Origin: Vibrio pacinii DSM 19139
GTDB lineage: Bacteria > Pseudomonadota > Gammaproteobacteria > Enterobacterales > Vibrionaceae
Assembly: GCF_000711795.1 (NCBI RefSeq)
Contig: NZ_JONH01000011.1
Location: 62,001-126,000, forward strand
Direction: 5' to 3'
DNA length: 64,000 nucleotides
The notes below the pieces were generated by a model. The model made no database searches. It had not been told where the DNA came from and saw only the letters and a list, made by a program, of their open reading frames with translations. Each line of letters starts with the position of its first letter. Position 1 is the first letter of the stretch. Shown here piece by piece: positions 10,562 to 19,436 of the stretch. Made by a program: the position numbers and the translations under genes.

Positions 10562-11968
10562 ATGAAAACGTCTACCATTTTTACCCTTTCGCTACTCGCT
10601 GTTTCTGTCAATGCTATCGCCGAAGATTATGTGCCGATCGTTGAAAAAGTCTATTATATCACCAGCTCGAAACTAACATGTAATCTATACAAGAGTGCTG
10701 ACTTTGAGACTAAGCGGGACTGGTGTGATGCAGGCGCGTCAGTAGACATTCGTGTCAATGTAACACAGATGCGCTCAGTACAATCTTCGACATCACAAGG
10801 TTTCACCGCTGATGCAAAAATCGTTCGTTTTACTGTCGATGCAAACAAACCGGGCACAGGTTTTCACTTAGTTGACACTCTCCAACAGGGTCATAGCTGG
10901 TTCCAAAGCTGGGCTAACCGTCGTACTTATATTGGTCCTTTTGCTAGCAGTTATGACTTGTGGGTCAAGCCTGTCTCTGGTTATATACCCAAAAAAGTCA
11001 GCGACTTTCCCCATAACGAAAACAAAAACTACCAGCATCGCGATACACACGGCTACTCAATTGGCATCAATGGCTCAGTTGGGGCGGAAGTTGGTAAAGA
11101 TGGCCCTAAAGCCAGTGCAGAAGTGAGTGGCTCATTTAGCTACAAAAATGAAAAAACATTAGTCTTTGATACCAAAGACTATCGCGTTAATAACCGCTCC
11201 TCATTAAGCGACTTTCAAGTTTCCTTTGAGCGTGAATTTGATCAGTGTGATGAATTGCGCCGCCAAGAATTAGGCTGTTATTTCACGTCAGCACACTGGG
11301 GTAGTGGCTGGGTATTTGATAAATCAAAGTTCAACCCTATTTCATACGCTAACTTCAAGCCAAACTACGATGTCATCTACGAAGCACCTGTTTCTCAAGC
11401 AGATACAACGGATTTCGAAATCGGTGCTAAGTTTGTCGCCAAAGCTCGTTATGGAGAAGTATTACCCTCCGCATTTTTTTCAGCCTATGGGCCTAAGGCT
11501 TGGGCATCTACTGGATGGTCAATTCCTCGCAGAGTTCGCATAGATTGGAGTCACCCTTTGTTTGAAGCTGAAGCTCATGTCACTTTACAATCACTAAGCA
11601 ACAATGACTTATGCTTGGATGTATACGGCAGCAAAACGGAAGAAGGCAGTCCAGTGGATGGTTGGAGTTGCCACGGTGACTGGAATCAGATTTGGGGTCT
11701 AGATAATAATGAACGTTATCGCAGTCGCATCGCACCAGATCGTTGCCTAACAGTGTCCTCAAATAGAACGATAACCGTGGAATCCTGTAGCTCGAACCTT
11801 GCTCAGAAATGGTTCTGGGAAGGCGATAAACTTATCAGCCGCTATGTAGATGGAACGAATCAACGTTACGTTCTAAATATTATAGATGGCCGTAATGTTG
11901 GGGTCACCCCAGAGGCGGAAGCCACTCAAGCAAGGTGGAAACCAACTCTGCAACAAATCAAACTGTAA
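10562..11968 (+). CDS. vvhA: VVH-type pore-forming cytolysin/haemolysin
   Basis: A 468-aa secreted toxin closely resembling V. vulnificus haemolysin VvhA in length and layout. Residues 1-20 are a signal peptide ending AIAE. The central ~residues 100-335 form the leukocidin-fold cytolysin module, including a Gly/Ser-rich segment (GYSIGINGSVGAEVGK) suited to a membrane-inserting stem. The C-terminal ~130 residues are a ricin-type beta-trefoil lectin with QxW-like motifs NQIWGL and QKWFW and paired cysteines (LCLDVYG, WSCHG, RCLTV, ESCSS). The ATG at 10562 follows GGAGGTG at 10549-10555. The protein would bind cholesterol and glycans on host membranes and oligomerise into pores; this is known of the family, not shown here. 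Confidence 0.93.
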   Translation: MKTSTIFTLSLLAVSVNAIAEDYVPIVEKVYYITSSKLTCNLYKSADFETKRDWCDAGASVDIRVNVTQMRSVQSSTSQGFTADAKIVRFTVDANKPGTGFHLVDTLQQGHSWFQSWANRRTYIGPFASSYDLWVKPVSGYIPKKVSDFPHNENKNYQHRDTHGYSIGINGSVGAEVGKDGPKASAEVSGSFSYKNEKTLVFDTKDYRVNNRSSLSDFQVSFEREFDQCDELRRQELGCYFTSAHWGSGWVFDKSKFNPISYANFKPNYDVIYEAPVSQADTTDFEIGAKFVAKARYGEVLPSAFFSAYGPKAWASTGWSIPRRVRIDWSHPLFEAEAHVTLQSLSNNDLCLDVYGSKTEEGSPVDGWSCHGDWNQIWGLDNNERYRSRIAPDRCLTVSSNRTITVESCSSNLAQKWFWEGDKLISRYVDGTNQRYVLNIIDGRNVGVTPEAEATQARWKPTLQQIKL

Positions 11969-11984
11969 GTTTGGTCAATTCTAT

Positions 11985-12008
11985 ACGGAAGGCAAGACCT
12001 TCCGTTTT
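11985..12008 (+). terminator. Terminator after vvhA
   Basis: ACGGAAGG (11985-11992) and CCTTCCGT (11998-12005) form an 8-pair stem with a CAAGA loop followed by TTTT. It ends right at the stop of the converging methyltransferase gene. Confidence 0.82.
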
Positions 12009-12469
12009 CATATCCAACGTCTTACCCGCTGTTTGTAATCAATATATTGCGCACCAAAAATGGCTTCAAGCGCCCGTTCTTCTGGGAGGATTTGAAAGCG
12101 GTTCATATAGAGGATAAAGCTAAAGCTAAAGACGATTGAAAGTAGGTTTTGTTGCCAGTAGCCAAAACCAAACAACAACAGAAATAGACCGAGATACATC
12201 GGGTTGCGTGTGTACGCAAAAATACCGCTTTCGACCATAGCTGAAGCACCGTCTACTTTGACTGGATTCACCGTGGTTTGCGCACGACGAAACTGATATA
12301 CCCCTGCAATGCCAATCACGCCTGAAACGATAAAGCACAGTAAAAAAACCATACCATTCAATGGCAAGTTAAGGTGGAACACCAAAAACTCTCGATTGAT
12401 AAAGTTCATCGCAACGATAAACAGAACAAACAGTGCCACTGGCGGTATTTTTGTTTCAAGCTTGCCCAT
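12008..12469 (-). CDS. Isoprenylcysteine carboxyl methyltransferase (ICMT/PEMT)-family membrane protein
   Basis: A 153-aa integral membrane protein with four to five hydrophobic helices. The C-terminal part carries the family pattern: GIFAYTRNPMYLGLF, then RFQILPEERALEAIFGAQY, where the RNPMY and EE residues line the SAM site in characterised members. Bacterial homologues methylate unknown acceptors (lipids or small molecules), so no substrate is assigned. It converges with vvhA and follows ydiJ on the same strand, separated by a strong terminator. Confidence 0.8.
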   Translation of the reverse strand: MGKLETKIPPVALFVLFIVAMNFINREFLVFHLNLPLNGMVFLLCFIVSGVIGIAGVYQFRRAQTTVNPVKVDGASAMVESGIFAYTRNPMYLGLFLLLFGFGYWQQNLLSIVFSFSFILYMNRFQILPEERALEAIFGAQYIDYKQRVRRWI

Positions 12470-12501
12470 TTAACGACCTTAGTTGCCATAGTATTACTAA
12501 A

Positions 12502-12532
12502 AAATAGCTCAACCGAATCGGTTGAGCTATTT
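12502..12532. terminator. Terminator downstream of ydiJ
   Basis: AAATAGCTCAACC (12502-12514) and GGTTGAGCTATTT (12520-12532) form a perfect 13-pair stem with a five-base loop. A/T-rich flanks on both sides would allow termination in either direction; it lies 4 bases after the ydiJ stop. Confidence 0.88.
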
Positions 12533-12535
12533 AAA

Positions 12536-15500
12536 TTAGAGTATTTGCAATAGCGCCTGAAGAGGGTGTTTAGTTTTAACCTCTTCAAAACGTTTCACTT
12601 GGCTGCGACACGAATACCCCGTGATTAAGCAACGCTCTTTGTCCAAGGGTTCAAGTTTAGGCTTCCAACTGAGTCCGTAGATGTCTTTCGACATTTGCAG
12701 TTTATCGACTTCGTGACCAAATGTGCCCGCCATTCCACAACAACCAACCGCAACCGTATTCAATCGCGCACCAAAGTGGCTAAAAATAGTGCCCCACTCT
12801 TTCTCGGCATTTGGCATTTTGGTCTTTTCAGTACAGTGGGCAAACAGATACCAAGGTTGCTCATCCGCACACTCGCGCACCTCATACTCATGCAGTTTTG
12901 GCTCTAACCATTCATGCACCGTCAATACTTGGAAATCGCCGCGCTTGCCACCAAGCACCTCTTGATACTCATCGCGGTAACAAAGCACTAATGCAGGATC
13001 TACCCCAACCAGCGGAATGCCTATATCAGCAACCTGCTGAAGAAACGCCGCGGTATTGGCAGCACTCGAGGCAAATTGCTGCAGGAAACCTTTGATGTGT
13101 TGCGCCTTACCATTAGGCTTAAATGGCAACAATACCGGCGTTTTACCCAGTTTGGTGATCAAAGCTGCAAAATCAGCGACCACCTGAGCATCATAGTAGC
13201 TAGTGAATGGGTCTTGAACAATCACCACATGATTGGCTTTGTCTTGCTTAGACAGTGCAGCCAGCTGCTGTAAATCAAACTTTTTGAGCCCAGAGACCTG
13301 CTGTTTAAGCGTAGGAACCGACAACAACGGCGAGTCGACATAACCTACGGTTTTCGCCGTTAGATCTTGCACCCATTGCTGCTTTAACGCTCCGTTAACC
13401 AGTTTTGGTGCTTTAGCAAGTACTGGCAACATGGTTTCAATATTGGCGACCAAATAGTCTTTAACTGGTCGTTGATAACGCGAGTAGTAAAGGTTGAGAA
13501 AGCGCGAGCGGAAACTTGGCACATCAACCTTAATCGGACATTGGCTCGCACACGCTTTACAGGCTAAACAGCCATTCATCGCTTCATACACTTCGTGCGA
13601 GAAATCATACTCATGACGTTTATTGATAGTATTGCGCACACGATCAATCATCGACTTAATCGAACTACTGTTCTCAAGCGCCTGTTTTTCTAGATCAAGA
13701 ACATCAATCCCTTGCTCCGTCAACTGGCGTAACCATTCACGTACTAACCCTGCTCGACCTTTCGGTGAGTGGCGACGGTCAGCAGTCACTTTCATCGAAG
13801 GACACATTGGCGATGAGGTGTCGTAGTTAAAGCACAAGCCGTTACCATTACATTCCATCGCCTGTTTGAAACTATCACGCACCTCAACATCAATCTGACG
13901 ATCAAAGTAACCACGTTTGGTGTCTGTCACTTTAACCAACTCTTCATTGCTATTGAGTGGTGTACAGATTTTACCCGGGTTCATTTTATTGTGCGGATCG
14001 AAAGCGGCTTTGACCCGGCGTAGTTCAGTAAAGAGCTCTTGACCAAAAAACTCTGGCCCATACTCAGAACGATAGCCTTTACCATGCTCACCCCACATCA
14101 AGCCGCCATATTTGGCAACCAGCTTCACCACTTCATCAGAGATTTGATGCATCAATGCTTCTTGTTGTGGATCGCACAAATCGAGAGCCGGACGCACATG
14201 CAGTACCCCTGCATCCACGTGACCAAACATACCGTAATTAAGTGACTTCGCATCAAGCAGCTCTCGGAATTCAGCAATAAAATCTGCTAAATTTTCTGGT
14301 GGCACACAAGTGTCTTCGGCGAACGCGACAGGTTTAGCACGCCCTTTCGCCGCGCCAAGTAAACCAACTGCTTTTTTGCGCATATTATAAATACGGCCAA
14401 TGCTTGCCAATTCACTGCAAACTTGATAGCCGATGATACCGGCCTGATTGTCAGCCAGCATCACATCAAGACGCTGGCATAAATCGCTGACTTGCTGATT
14501 CACCTCTTGCTCATCTTGGCCGGCAAATTCAACCATATTGATGCCTTGCATCTCTTTGCCAGGAACATCAGTTAACAAGTCGCTTACGGTGTGCCAAACG
14601 ATATCTTGTTTAGCAAGATTGAGTACTTTCGAATCAATTGTTTCCACTGACAAAGCTTGCGCTTCAACCATTAATGGTGCGTTGCGCAACGCTGAATCAA
14701 AACTGTTGTATTTGATGTTAACCAAAGTTCGCGCTTTAGGAATCGGCGTTAAGTTAAGTGTAGCTTCTGTAATGAAGGCTAACGATCCTTCAGCGCCGCA
14801 CAGCACGCGGGTCAAATCAAAACGATCACTTTCACTATTCAGAGCGTTTTTTAAGTCATAGCCTGTCAAAAAGCGGTTCAACGGCGGAAATTTTTGCTCA
14901 ATTTGAGCGCGCTTTTCACGACACACTTGCTCGGTGGTATGGTAGGCATCAAACGCATACTCGCCTTCGGTTGGCATGCCATGGGAAAGATCCGACTCTA
15001 AACAAGAACCATCGGCAAACACCGCTTGCAGAGACAACACATGGTCAGAGGTTTTTCCGTACTTCAGTGACCCTTGTCCTGACGCATCCGTGTTAATCAT
15101 GCCACCCAGTGTCGCGCGGTTACTGGTTGATAGGTCAGGCGAAAAAAAATAGCCAAAAGGACGCACCGCATCATTAAGTTGGTCTTTGATGATGCCCGTT
15201 TGCACACGAACCCAACCTTGTTCTTGGTTGATTTCTAATACCTTATTCATGTGACGAGACAAATCAACCACGATACCTTTGGTCAGTGACTGACCGTTAG
15301 TTCCGGTACCACCGCCACGTGGTGAAAAGGTTACACGCTCATAGTGAGACTGCGTCGAGAGCTTACCGATTAACGCCACATCGCGAGTCGATTTCGGATG
15401 TACCACTGCTTGTGGAAGCTGTTGATAGACACTATTGTCAGTGGCAACGGCCAGTCGGCTAGAATATTGGCTTTCAATATCACCACTAAAGCCGGCATTT

Positions 15501-15568
15501 TTGAGTTCTTCCAGAAAGGTAAGAACGATCGGATCAACATCCGATTGAGAATGTAGTCTTGGTAACAT
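12536..15568 (-). CDS. ydiJ: YdiJ-type FAD/Fe-S D-2-hydroxyacid dehydrogenase
   Basis: A 1010-aa fusion matching E. coli YdiJ in length. The N-terminal FAD_binding_4 domain contains PRGGGTGTNGQSL, followed by an FAD-oxidase C-terminal domain. Next come Fe-S segments: CNGNGLCFNYDTSSPMC (a long cysteine cluster) and CLACKACASQCPIKVD, a ferredoxin-like [4Fe-4S] motif. The C-terminal region ends with a CCG-type GCCGMAGTFGHE. YdiJ homologues oxidise D-2-hydroxyglutarate or D-lactate-like acids and pass electrons on. The gene is monocistronic, closed by the hairpin at 12502-12532. Confidence 0.9.
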   Translation of the reverse strand: MLPRLHSQSDVDPIVLTFLEELKNAGFSGDIESQYSSRLAVATDNSVYQQLPQAVVHPKSTRDVALIGKLSTQSHYERVTFSPRGGGTGTNGQSLTKGIVVDLSRHMNKVLEINQEQGWVRVQTGIIKDQLNDAVRPFGYFFSPDLSTSNRATLGGMINTDASGQGSLKYGKTSDHVLSLQAVFADGSCLESDLSHGMPTEGEYAFDAYHTTEQVCREKRAQIEQKFPPLNRFLTGYDLKNALNSESDRFDLTRVLCGAEGSLAFITEATLNLTPIPKARTLVNIKYNSFDSALRNAPLMVEAQALSVETIDSKVLNLAKQDIVWHTVSDLLTDVPGKEMQGINMVEFAGQDEQEVNQQVSDLCQRLDVMLADNQAGIIGYQVCSELASIGRIYNMRKKAVGLLGAAKGRAKPVAFAEDTCVPPENLADFIAEFRELLDAKSLNYGMFGHVDAGVLHVRPALDLCDPQQEALMHQISDEVVKLVAKYGGLMWGEHGKGYRSEYGPEFFGQELFTELRRVKAAFDPHNKMNPGKICTPLNSNEELVKVTDTKRGYFDRQIDVEVRDSFKQAMECNGNGLCFNYDTSSPMCPSMKVTADRRHSPKGRAGLVREWLRQLTEQGIDVLDLEKQALENSSSIKSMIDRVRNTINKRHEYDFSHEVYEAMNGCLACKACASQCPIKVDVPSFRSRFLNLYYSRYQRPVKDYLVANIETMLPVLAKAPKLVNGALKQQWVQDLTAKTVGYVDSPLLSVPTLKQQVSGLKKFDLQQLAALSKQDKANHVVIVQDPFTSYYDAQVVADFAALITKLGKTPVLLPFKPNGKAQHIKGFLQQFASSAANTAAFLQQVADIGIPLVGVDPALVLCYRDEYQEVLGGKRGDFQVLTVHEWLEPKLHEYEVRECADEQPWYLFAHCTEKTKMPNAEKEWGTIFSHFGARLNTVAVGCCGMAGTFGHEVDKLQMSKDIYGLSWKPKLEPLDKERCLITGYSCRSQVKRFEEVKTKHPLQALLQIL

Positions 15569-15753
15569 TTGCTTCCTGCCCCTACGACGCTGATCCTATC
15601 AGCACTGGGTTCGTGTGGTTTAAACTATTATTTGAATCAAGTCACTGTACAACATTTAAAAGGGTGATCAAAACAGAAATGTAATGTCACAATGGCAATA
15701 CTCGCATTTTTTTCCCACACTTATAACTATCTCTATTGTTTGTAAGTATCTCT

Positions 15754-16449
15754 ATGAGCGAATCACCAATGAAAAGAAATAAAGTAGTCACCACAGAAGA
15801 TATTCTTTTAAAGTTATGCCAGTCTGTTTCTGGTGTGCTCACTTCGGCCACCAGTTCGAACGTTACTTACTCTGCTATGGTGCAGAAAATTACTAAAACC
15901 AGCCTTAAGCCGGACTTCGGCTGTTTTGTGCTGTTCGATGGTGGGTTTTCGGGTCTTGTTGTCATTAACTTCACTTCAAAAGCCGCATTAGAGGTATACA
16001 CCAATTACATGCGTAATATGGGTATGCCTGAAGATGAACTTGCGGTATCGCATACCTCAGACGAAGTTGCTGACGTGTTGGGTGAACTGATGAACCAACT
16101 GGTGGGTCACTTTACCAACCAAATACGCAAAGATCTGCAAACGCATATCACCCAGAACCAACCCAAAATGCTCTCTTTGAATAAACAGGTCAATTTGTCA
16201 GTTGATACCAATTTAGACCGCCCGCAAGCACGTCGCGTAACCTTCTCTACTGAGAAAGGCCATATCTTCTACCTTGAGCTTGCCATGGACAAAACTGAAT
16301 TCATTCAACTTGAAGAGTTTGACATTGCCGAAGATGAGTGTCCTGATGATATCCTCGAGCAAGCTCAGCAAAAGATGAAGCAAAAACAAAAACCACCAGC
16401 GGCGAAACAAGATAACTCGGACGATCTTTTTGACGAGCTGGGTATTTAA
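15754..16449 (+). CDS. DUF3334 protein with a CheX/CheC-like phosphatase signature
   Basis: A 231-aa protein. Residues ~10-190 resemble the CheC/CheX/FliY fold. The signature E-x2-N-x22-P is met exactly by E111 (GELMNQLVG), N114 and P137 (QNQPKM). In CheX these residues dephosphorylate CheY-P, so phosphatase activity on a response regulator is plausible. The C-terminal ~45 residues are acidic and Lys/Gln-rich and end DDLFDELGI. The start is taken at the ATG at 15754; an in-frame TTG at 15736 and an ATG at 15769 are alternatives, and none has a strong ribosome site. No chemotaxis genes are adjacent. Confidence 0.72.
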   Translation: MSESPMKRNKVVTTEDILLKLCQSVSGVLTSATSSNVTYSAMVQKITKTSLKPDFGCFVLFDGGFSGLVVINFTSKAALEVYTNYMRNMGMPEDELAVSHTSDEVADVLGELMNQLVGHFTNQIRKDLQTHITQNQPKMLSLNKQVNLSVDTNLDRPQARRVTFSTEKGHIFYLELAMDKTEFIQLEEFDIAEDECPDDILEQAQQKMKQKQKPPAAKQDNSDDLFDELGI

Positions 16450-16478
16450 TCCTTAAAGTTCAACTATATCGATGCGAT

Positions 16479-16507
16479 AAAGGCTAGCGTAACTTTCGTT
16501 AGCCTTT
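16479..16507 (+). terminator. Weak terminator-like hairpin after the DUF3334 gene
   Basis: AAAGGCTAGCG (16479-16489) pairs with CGTTAGCCTTT (16497-16507) through one G-T pair. The T-tract afterwards is poor (ACTGTTTACT), so efficiency is uncertain. Confidence 0.55.
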
Positions 16508-16604
16508 ACTGTTTACTAAAAATACCGTTTAAAACACATATCCGATTTCCGTTTTTGCTCTGAAAACGGTAAAATGTGCGACTTTGTCAATTTAGTGAGA
16601 TTTG

Positions 16605-17297
16605 ATGCGGTCGATGGATAAACAAAAAGCCCTCAAAAAAATTGCGAAATGTCTAGAACTCGGTAATTCAGCCAACATTAACGAAGCGGCCAACGCGATT
16701 AAAATGGCCCATAGCTTAATGATTAAATATGGTCTGGATAAAGACGATATCGAGTTCATTAAGATGGGAAAAACCCAGTCGACTCACTTACTCCCTGCCA
16801 ACGTGAGCTCCACTCTGCTGCGCATTATTCGTGGTATTAATACTAAGTTTGGCGTTGAGGCCGTATTGCTCAACCATAAAGGGCTTAAACGCGTTGAATA
16901 TATCGGTGAAGCAGATCGCGCCATCTTTGCCGCGTTTGCCTTTGACATTATTTACCGTGAAATGAACGAACAAACTGGTCGGTTCCGTAATAGTTTTGCT
17001 GGCACTGGCACACCAACGACTGAAGTTACTCGCCGAGTTAATTCATTTCTCTCGGGTTGGGTTGAAGGTGCTATCGAAAAACTACCGATTATTAGCCCTG
17101 ACGACGAATCCGCCAAAAAAATCGACGATTATATCGATAAAGAATTTCAGAACATCGATCGTGAAACCTTTAAGCAACAGCTTAGAGAGGCGATGAAAAA
17201 CCTCACTGACGATTATGAAGTTGGTTTTAAAAAAGGGCGTACGGTTTCAGTTAACCGCCCTATTAATGGTGCACAAGCGCCAAAAATGCTGAGATAG
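16605..17297 (+). CDS. DUF2786 domain protein
   Basis: A 230-aa soluble protein. Residues ~5-45 (KALKKIAKCLELGNSANINE then AANAIKMAHSLMIKYGL) are the DUF2786 domain seen in many phage and bacterial proteins. The remainder has the DUF7168-like pattern, including a basic RRVNSFLSGW segment, and the tail is Lys/Arg-rich (KKGRTVSVNRP). Function is unknown; nucleic-acid binding has been suggested for similar proteins but nothing here proves it. The start could be the ATG at 16605 or 16614; a TTG at 16602 is less likely. Confidence 0.65.
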   Translation: MRSMDKQKALKKIAKCLELGNSANINEAANAIKMAHSLMIKYGLDKDDIEFIKMGKTQSTHLLPANVSSTLLRIIRGINTKFGVEAVLLNHKGLKRVEYIGEADRAIFAAFAFDIIYREMNEQTGRFRNSFAGTGTPTTEVTRRVNSFLSGWVEGAIEKLPIISPDDESAKKIDDYIDKEFQNIDRETFKQQLREAMKNLTDDYEVGFKKGRTVSVNRPINGAQAPKMLR

Positions 17298-17322
17298 TAC
17301 AAACTTTATTCATCAAACGTTA

Positions 17323-17362
17323 ATCTATTGTCAATTAATCTATTCATCAATTGACAATAGAT
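17323..17362. repeat. Perfect 14-bp inverted repeat
   Basis: ATCTATTGTCAATT (17323-17336) and AATTGACAATAGAT (17349-17362) are exact reverse complements with a 12-base spacer. No T-tract follows, so it is not a typical terminator. It lies between the DUF2786 gene and the lipoprotein gene, about 80 bases before the GTG start, where a regulator-binding site is possible. Confidence 0.7.
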
Positions 17363-17441
17363 ATAGCATCCGCTTTATTCAGGGAACACATTGATCAAAC
17401 TCGGTATTGGTCAAACTAAAATGCTACATGGAGATGTTAAC

Positions 17442-18110
17442 GTGAAAAAAATTACGCTTGCACTAGCAGTCGCTATCGCCCTTTCTGGTTGTCAGGCAAC
17501 ACAACGCCAAAACGCGACAACAGGTGAGACAGAAACCAATTCTGCCGCTCAAGGAGCTTTACTGGGTGCCATTGCAGGCGCGGCAGTAGGCCTTGCAACA
17601 GGTGATGATGCAAAAGAGCGTCGTCAACATGCATTGATCGGTGCTGCGGGTGGTGCAGCTGTCGGTGGCGGTGTTGGCTACTACTTTGACCAACAAGAAG
17701 CGGCTCTGCGTAAAGAACTCCTCGATTCAGGCGTTCAAGTAGAGCGCGTCGGCGAAAACCAATTGCTGCTTCGGCTTGAGAACGGCATCGGTTTCCAAAC
17801 TAACTCTTACCAACTAGACACTAGCATTCATAAAACATTGCGCGGTGTATCGCGTATCTTGGTCGAATACCCAGACACAAGCTTAGTGATTGATGGTCAC
17901 ACCGACAGCACAGGCAGCGATACGACCAACCAAATTCTATCTGAGCGCCGTGCTGAGTCGGTACGCGCATACTTAGTGTCACAAGGTGTCGCCACAGGCC
18001 GTGCCGTTGCGCGTGGTAATGGCGAACGTTACCCACTTTGCAGCAATAGCACTGCGGATGGTCGAGCATGTAACCGTCGTGTCGAAATTCAAATTTTGCC
18101 GCTTAAATAG
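17442..18110 (+). CDS. OmpA-family outer-membrane lipoprotein (YiaD-like)
   Basis: A 222-aa lipoprotein. Initiation is best at GTG 17442: a GGAG sits 7 bases upstream and the product then begins with a textbook lipoprotein signal peptide with lipobox LSGC; starting at 17391 or 17421 would bury the signal. Residues ~40-90 hold a glycine-zipper region (GALLGAIAGAAVGLATG and GAAGGAAVGGGVGYYF), and ~110-222 an OmpA peptidoglycan-binding domain with VIDGHTDSTGS and LSERRAESVRAYL, ending NRRVEIQI. It likely anchors the outer membrane to peptidoglycan. A strong terminator follows. Confidence 0.9.
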   Translation: MKKITLALAVAIALSGCQATQRQNATTGETETNSAAQGALLGAIAGAAVGLATGDDAKERRQHALIGAAGGAAVGGGVGYYFDQQEAALRKELLDSGVQVERVGENQLLLRLENGIGFQTNSYQLDTSIHKTLRGVSRILVEYPDTSLVIDGHTDSTGSDTTNQILSERRAESVRAYLVSQGVATGRAVARGNGERYPLCSNSTADGRACNRRVEIQILPLK

Positions 18111-18134
18111 TTAAGTGTAAAAAAGATAATCTCT

Positions 18135-18162
18135 AAATGGCTTCTTCGGAAGCCATTTTTTT
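18135..18162 (+). terminator. Terminator after the OmpA-like lipoprotein gene
   Basis: AAATGGCTTC pairs with GAAGCCATTT around a TTCG tetraloop (18135-18158), followed by a run of T to 18162. UUCG-type loops are exceptionally stable. Confidence 0.92.
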
Positions 18163-18237
18163 ACACCTTATACCTATTTTACTGGGCGAGTTGATATACT
18201 AAACAGATAATTTATCTTTTTAGCATCTGAGGTTACA

Positions 18238-19266
18238 TTGCGACGACTTCCCTACCTGCTGTTAACCCTCTCATTATCGAGTGCTGCTCAAACCTTGGAG
18301 GAACTGCAGCAAAGTGCCCAAAACAACAATGTTCATGCACAACTAGAGCTGGCCGAGAAGTATGATCGCGGACAAGGTGTCGCACAATCCGATAGCGATG
18401 CATTTTATTGGTATCAACAAGCCGCGCGCAATGGCAGTCAAACGGCTGCACTAAACCTTGGTCAGTCTTATCTTGATGGTACTGGCACAAACCGAGATAT
18501 GGAAAGTGCGATTTTTTGGCTGACTAAAGCGGCGATGCTAGGCAATGACCAAGCGCCAGCGCTACTTGGTCAAGTTTATGAACAACTGACTCAACAAACC
18601 AATCACTTAGATTTCGCCGAGCTGTGGTATCAAGAAGCGGCAAAAAATAATCCTCAAGCTGAAGATGATTACGCGCGCGTACTTGAGCAGCAATTTAATG
18701 ACCGCCGCGCACAACAAGTCGCCACTTTAGACCAATTGGAAGTGGCCTTCGACGCTGAGCAAATAGAGCTGAGCCCGAACGCCAAGTCGGTGTCAAACAG
18801 CCAACAAAGCGAAAATACCACGTTATACGCGTTGCTCTCGCTACTGCTACTTGGTGCTATTGCCGTCGTCAGCTTGTTGCGAAGCAACCACAAACTCAAA
18901 CAAACCGTCCATGTGAGTGATAATGACCAGCAGCGCCAACAGCTAAAAATGGAACGCGATTTAAAACGAAAAGACCAAACTCTGGCTCAACAAAAGCGTC
19001 AACTTGAAACCCTATATCGCCACATTAAGAAACTCCAGACTGCAGGCAGTTCAGCCACGTCAACAGCGCCTAGCAAAGACAATCCGCTTCACATCGCATG
19101 CGCGGTATTTGGTTTTCATCCGGCACAGATCCCCGACGAAAAACTGATAAAAGTGCGCTATAAGCAGCTCAGCAAAATTTATCATCCTGACTTGAAAGGC
19201 AGTGAAGACGAGATGAAGCGTTTGAACCAAGCTTTAAAAATCATCCTAAAAAACGTTAACAAATAG
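18238..19266 (+). CDS. Sel1-repeat membrane protein with C-terminal J domain
   Basis: A 342-aa protein that starts with TTG at 18238, supported by GAGG at 18229-18232 and an N-terminal signal peptide (MRRLPYLLLTLSLSSAAQ). Residues ~25-150 are Sel1-like repeats (AQLELAEKYDRGQGVAQ, AALNLGQSYLDGTGTN). A single transmembrane helix is near 198-218 (LYALLSLLLLGAIAVVSLL), then a Lys/Gln-rich coiled coil to ~275. The last ~60 residues are a J domain with the HPD motif (KIYHPDLKGSEDEMKRLNQA). With the Sel1 part outside the cytoplasm and the J domain inside, it could recruit DnaK to the membrane; this is inference. Confidence 0.78.
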   Translation: MRRLPYLLLTLSLSSAAQTLEELQQSAQNNNVHAQLELAEKYDRGQGVAQSDSDAFYWYQQAARNGSQTAALNLGQSYLDGTGTNRDMESAIFWLTKAAMLGNDQAPALLGQVYEQLTQQTNHLDFAELWYQEAAKNNPQAEDDYARVLEQQFNDRRAQQVATLDQLEVAFDAEQIELSPNAKSVSNSQQSENTTLYALLSLLLLGAIAVVSLLRSNHKLKQTVHVSDNDQQRQQLKMERDLKRKDQTLAQQKRQLETLYRHIKKLQTAGSSATSTAPSKDNPLHIACAVFGFHPAQIPDEKLIKVRYKQLSKIYHPDLKGSEDEMKRLNQALKIILKNVNK

Positions 19267-19436
19267 TTACAAATTCGCATTTCCCTTGTATTAACTTTCC
19301 GGCACAGTCGAAATTAAAAGGCAGCGCAATCGATCACTCTCCCATTACCGATAACAAACAATTAACTTAATAAGCGGTGGCATGGCATAATACGTCGCGA
19401 AATGAACACCTAATCAATAAAGGTGGGGAGAGTTCT

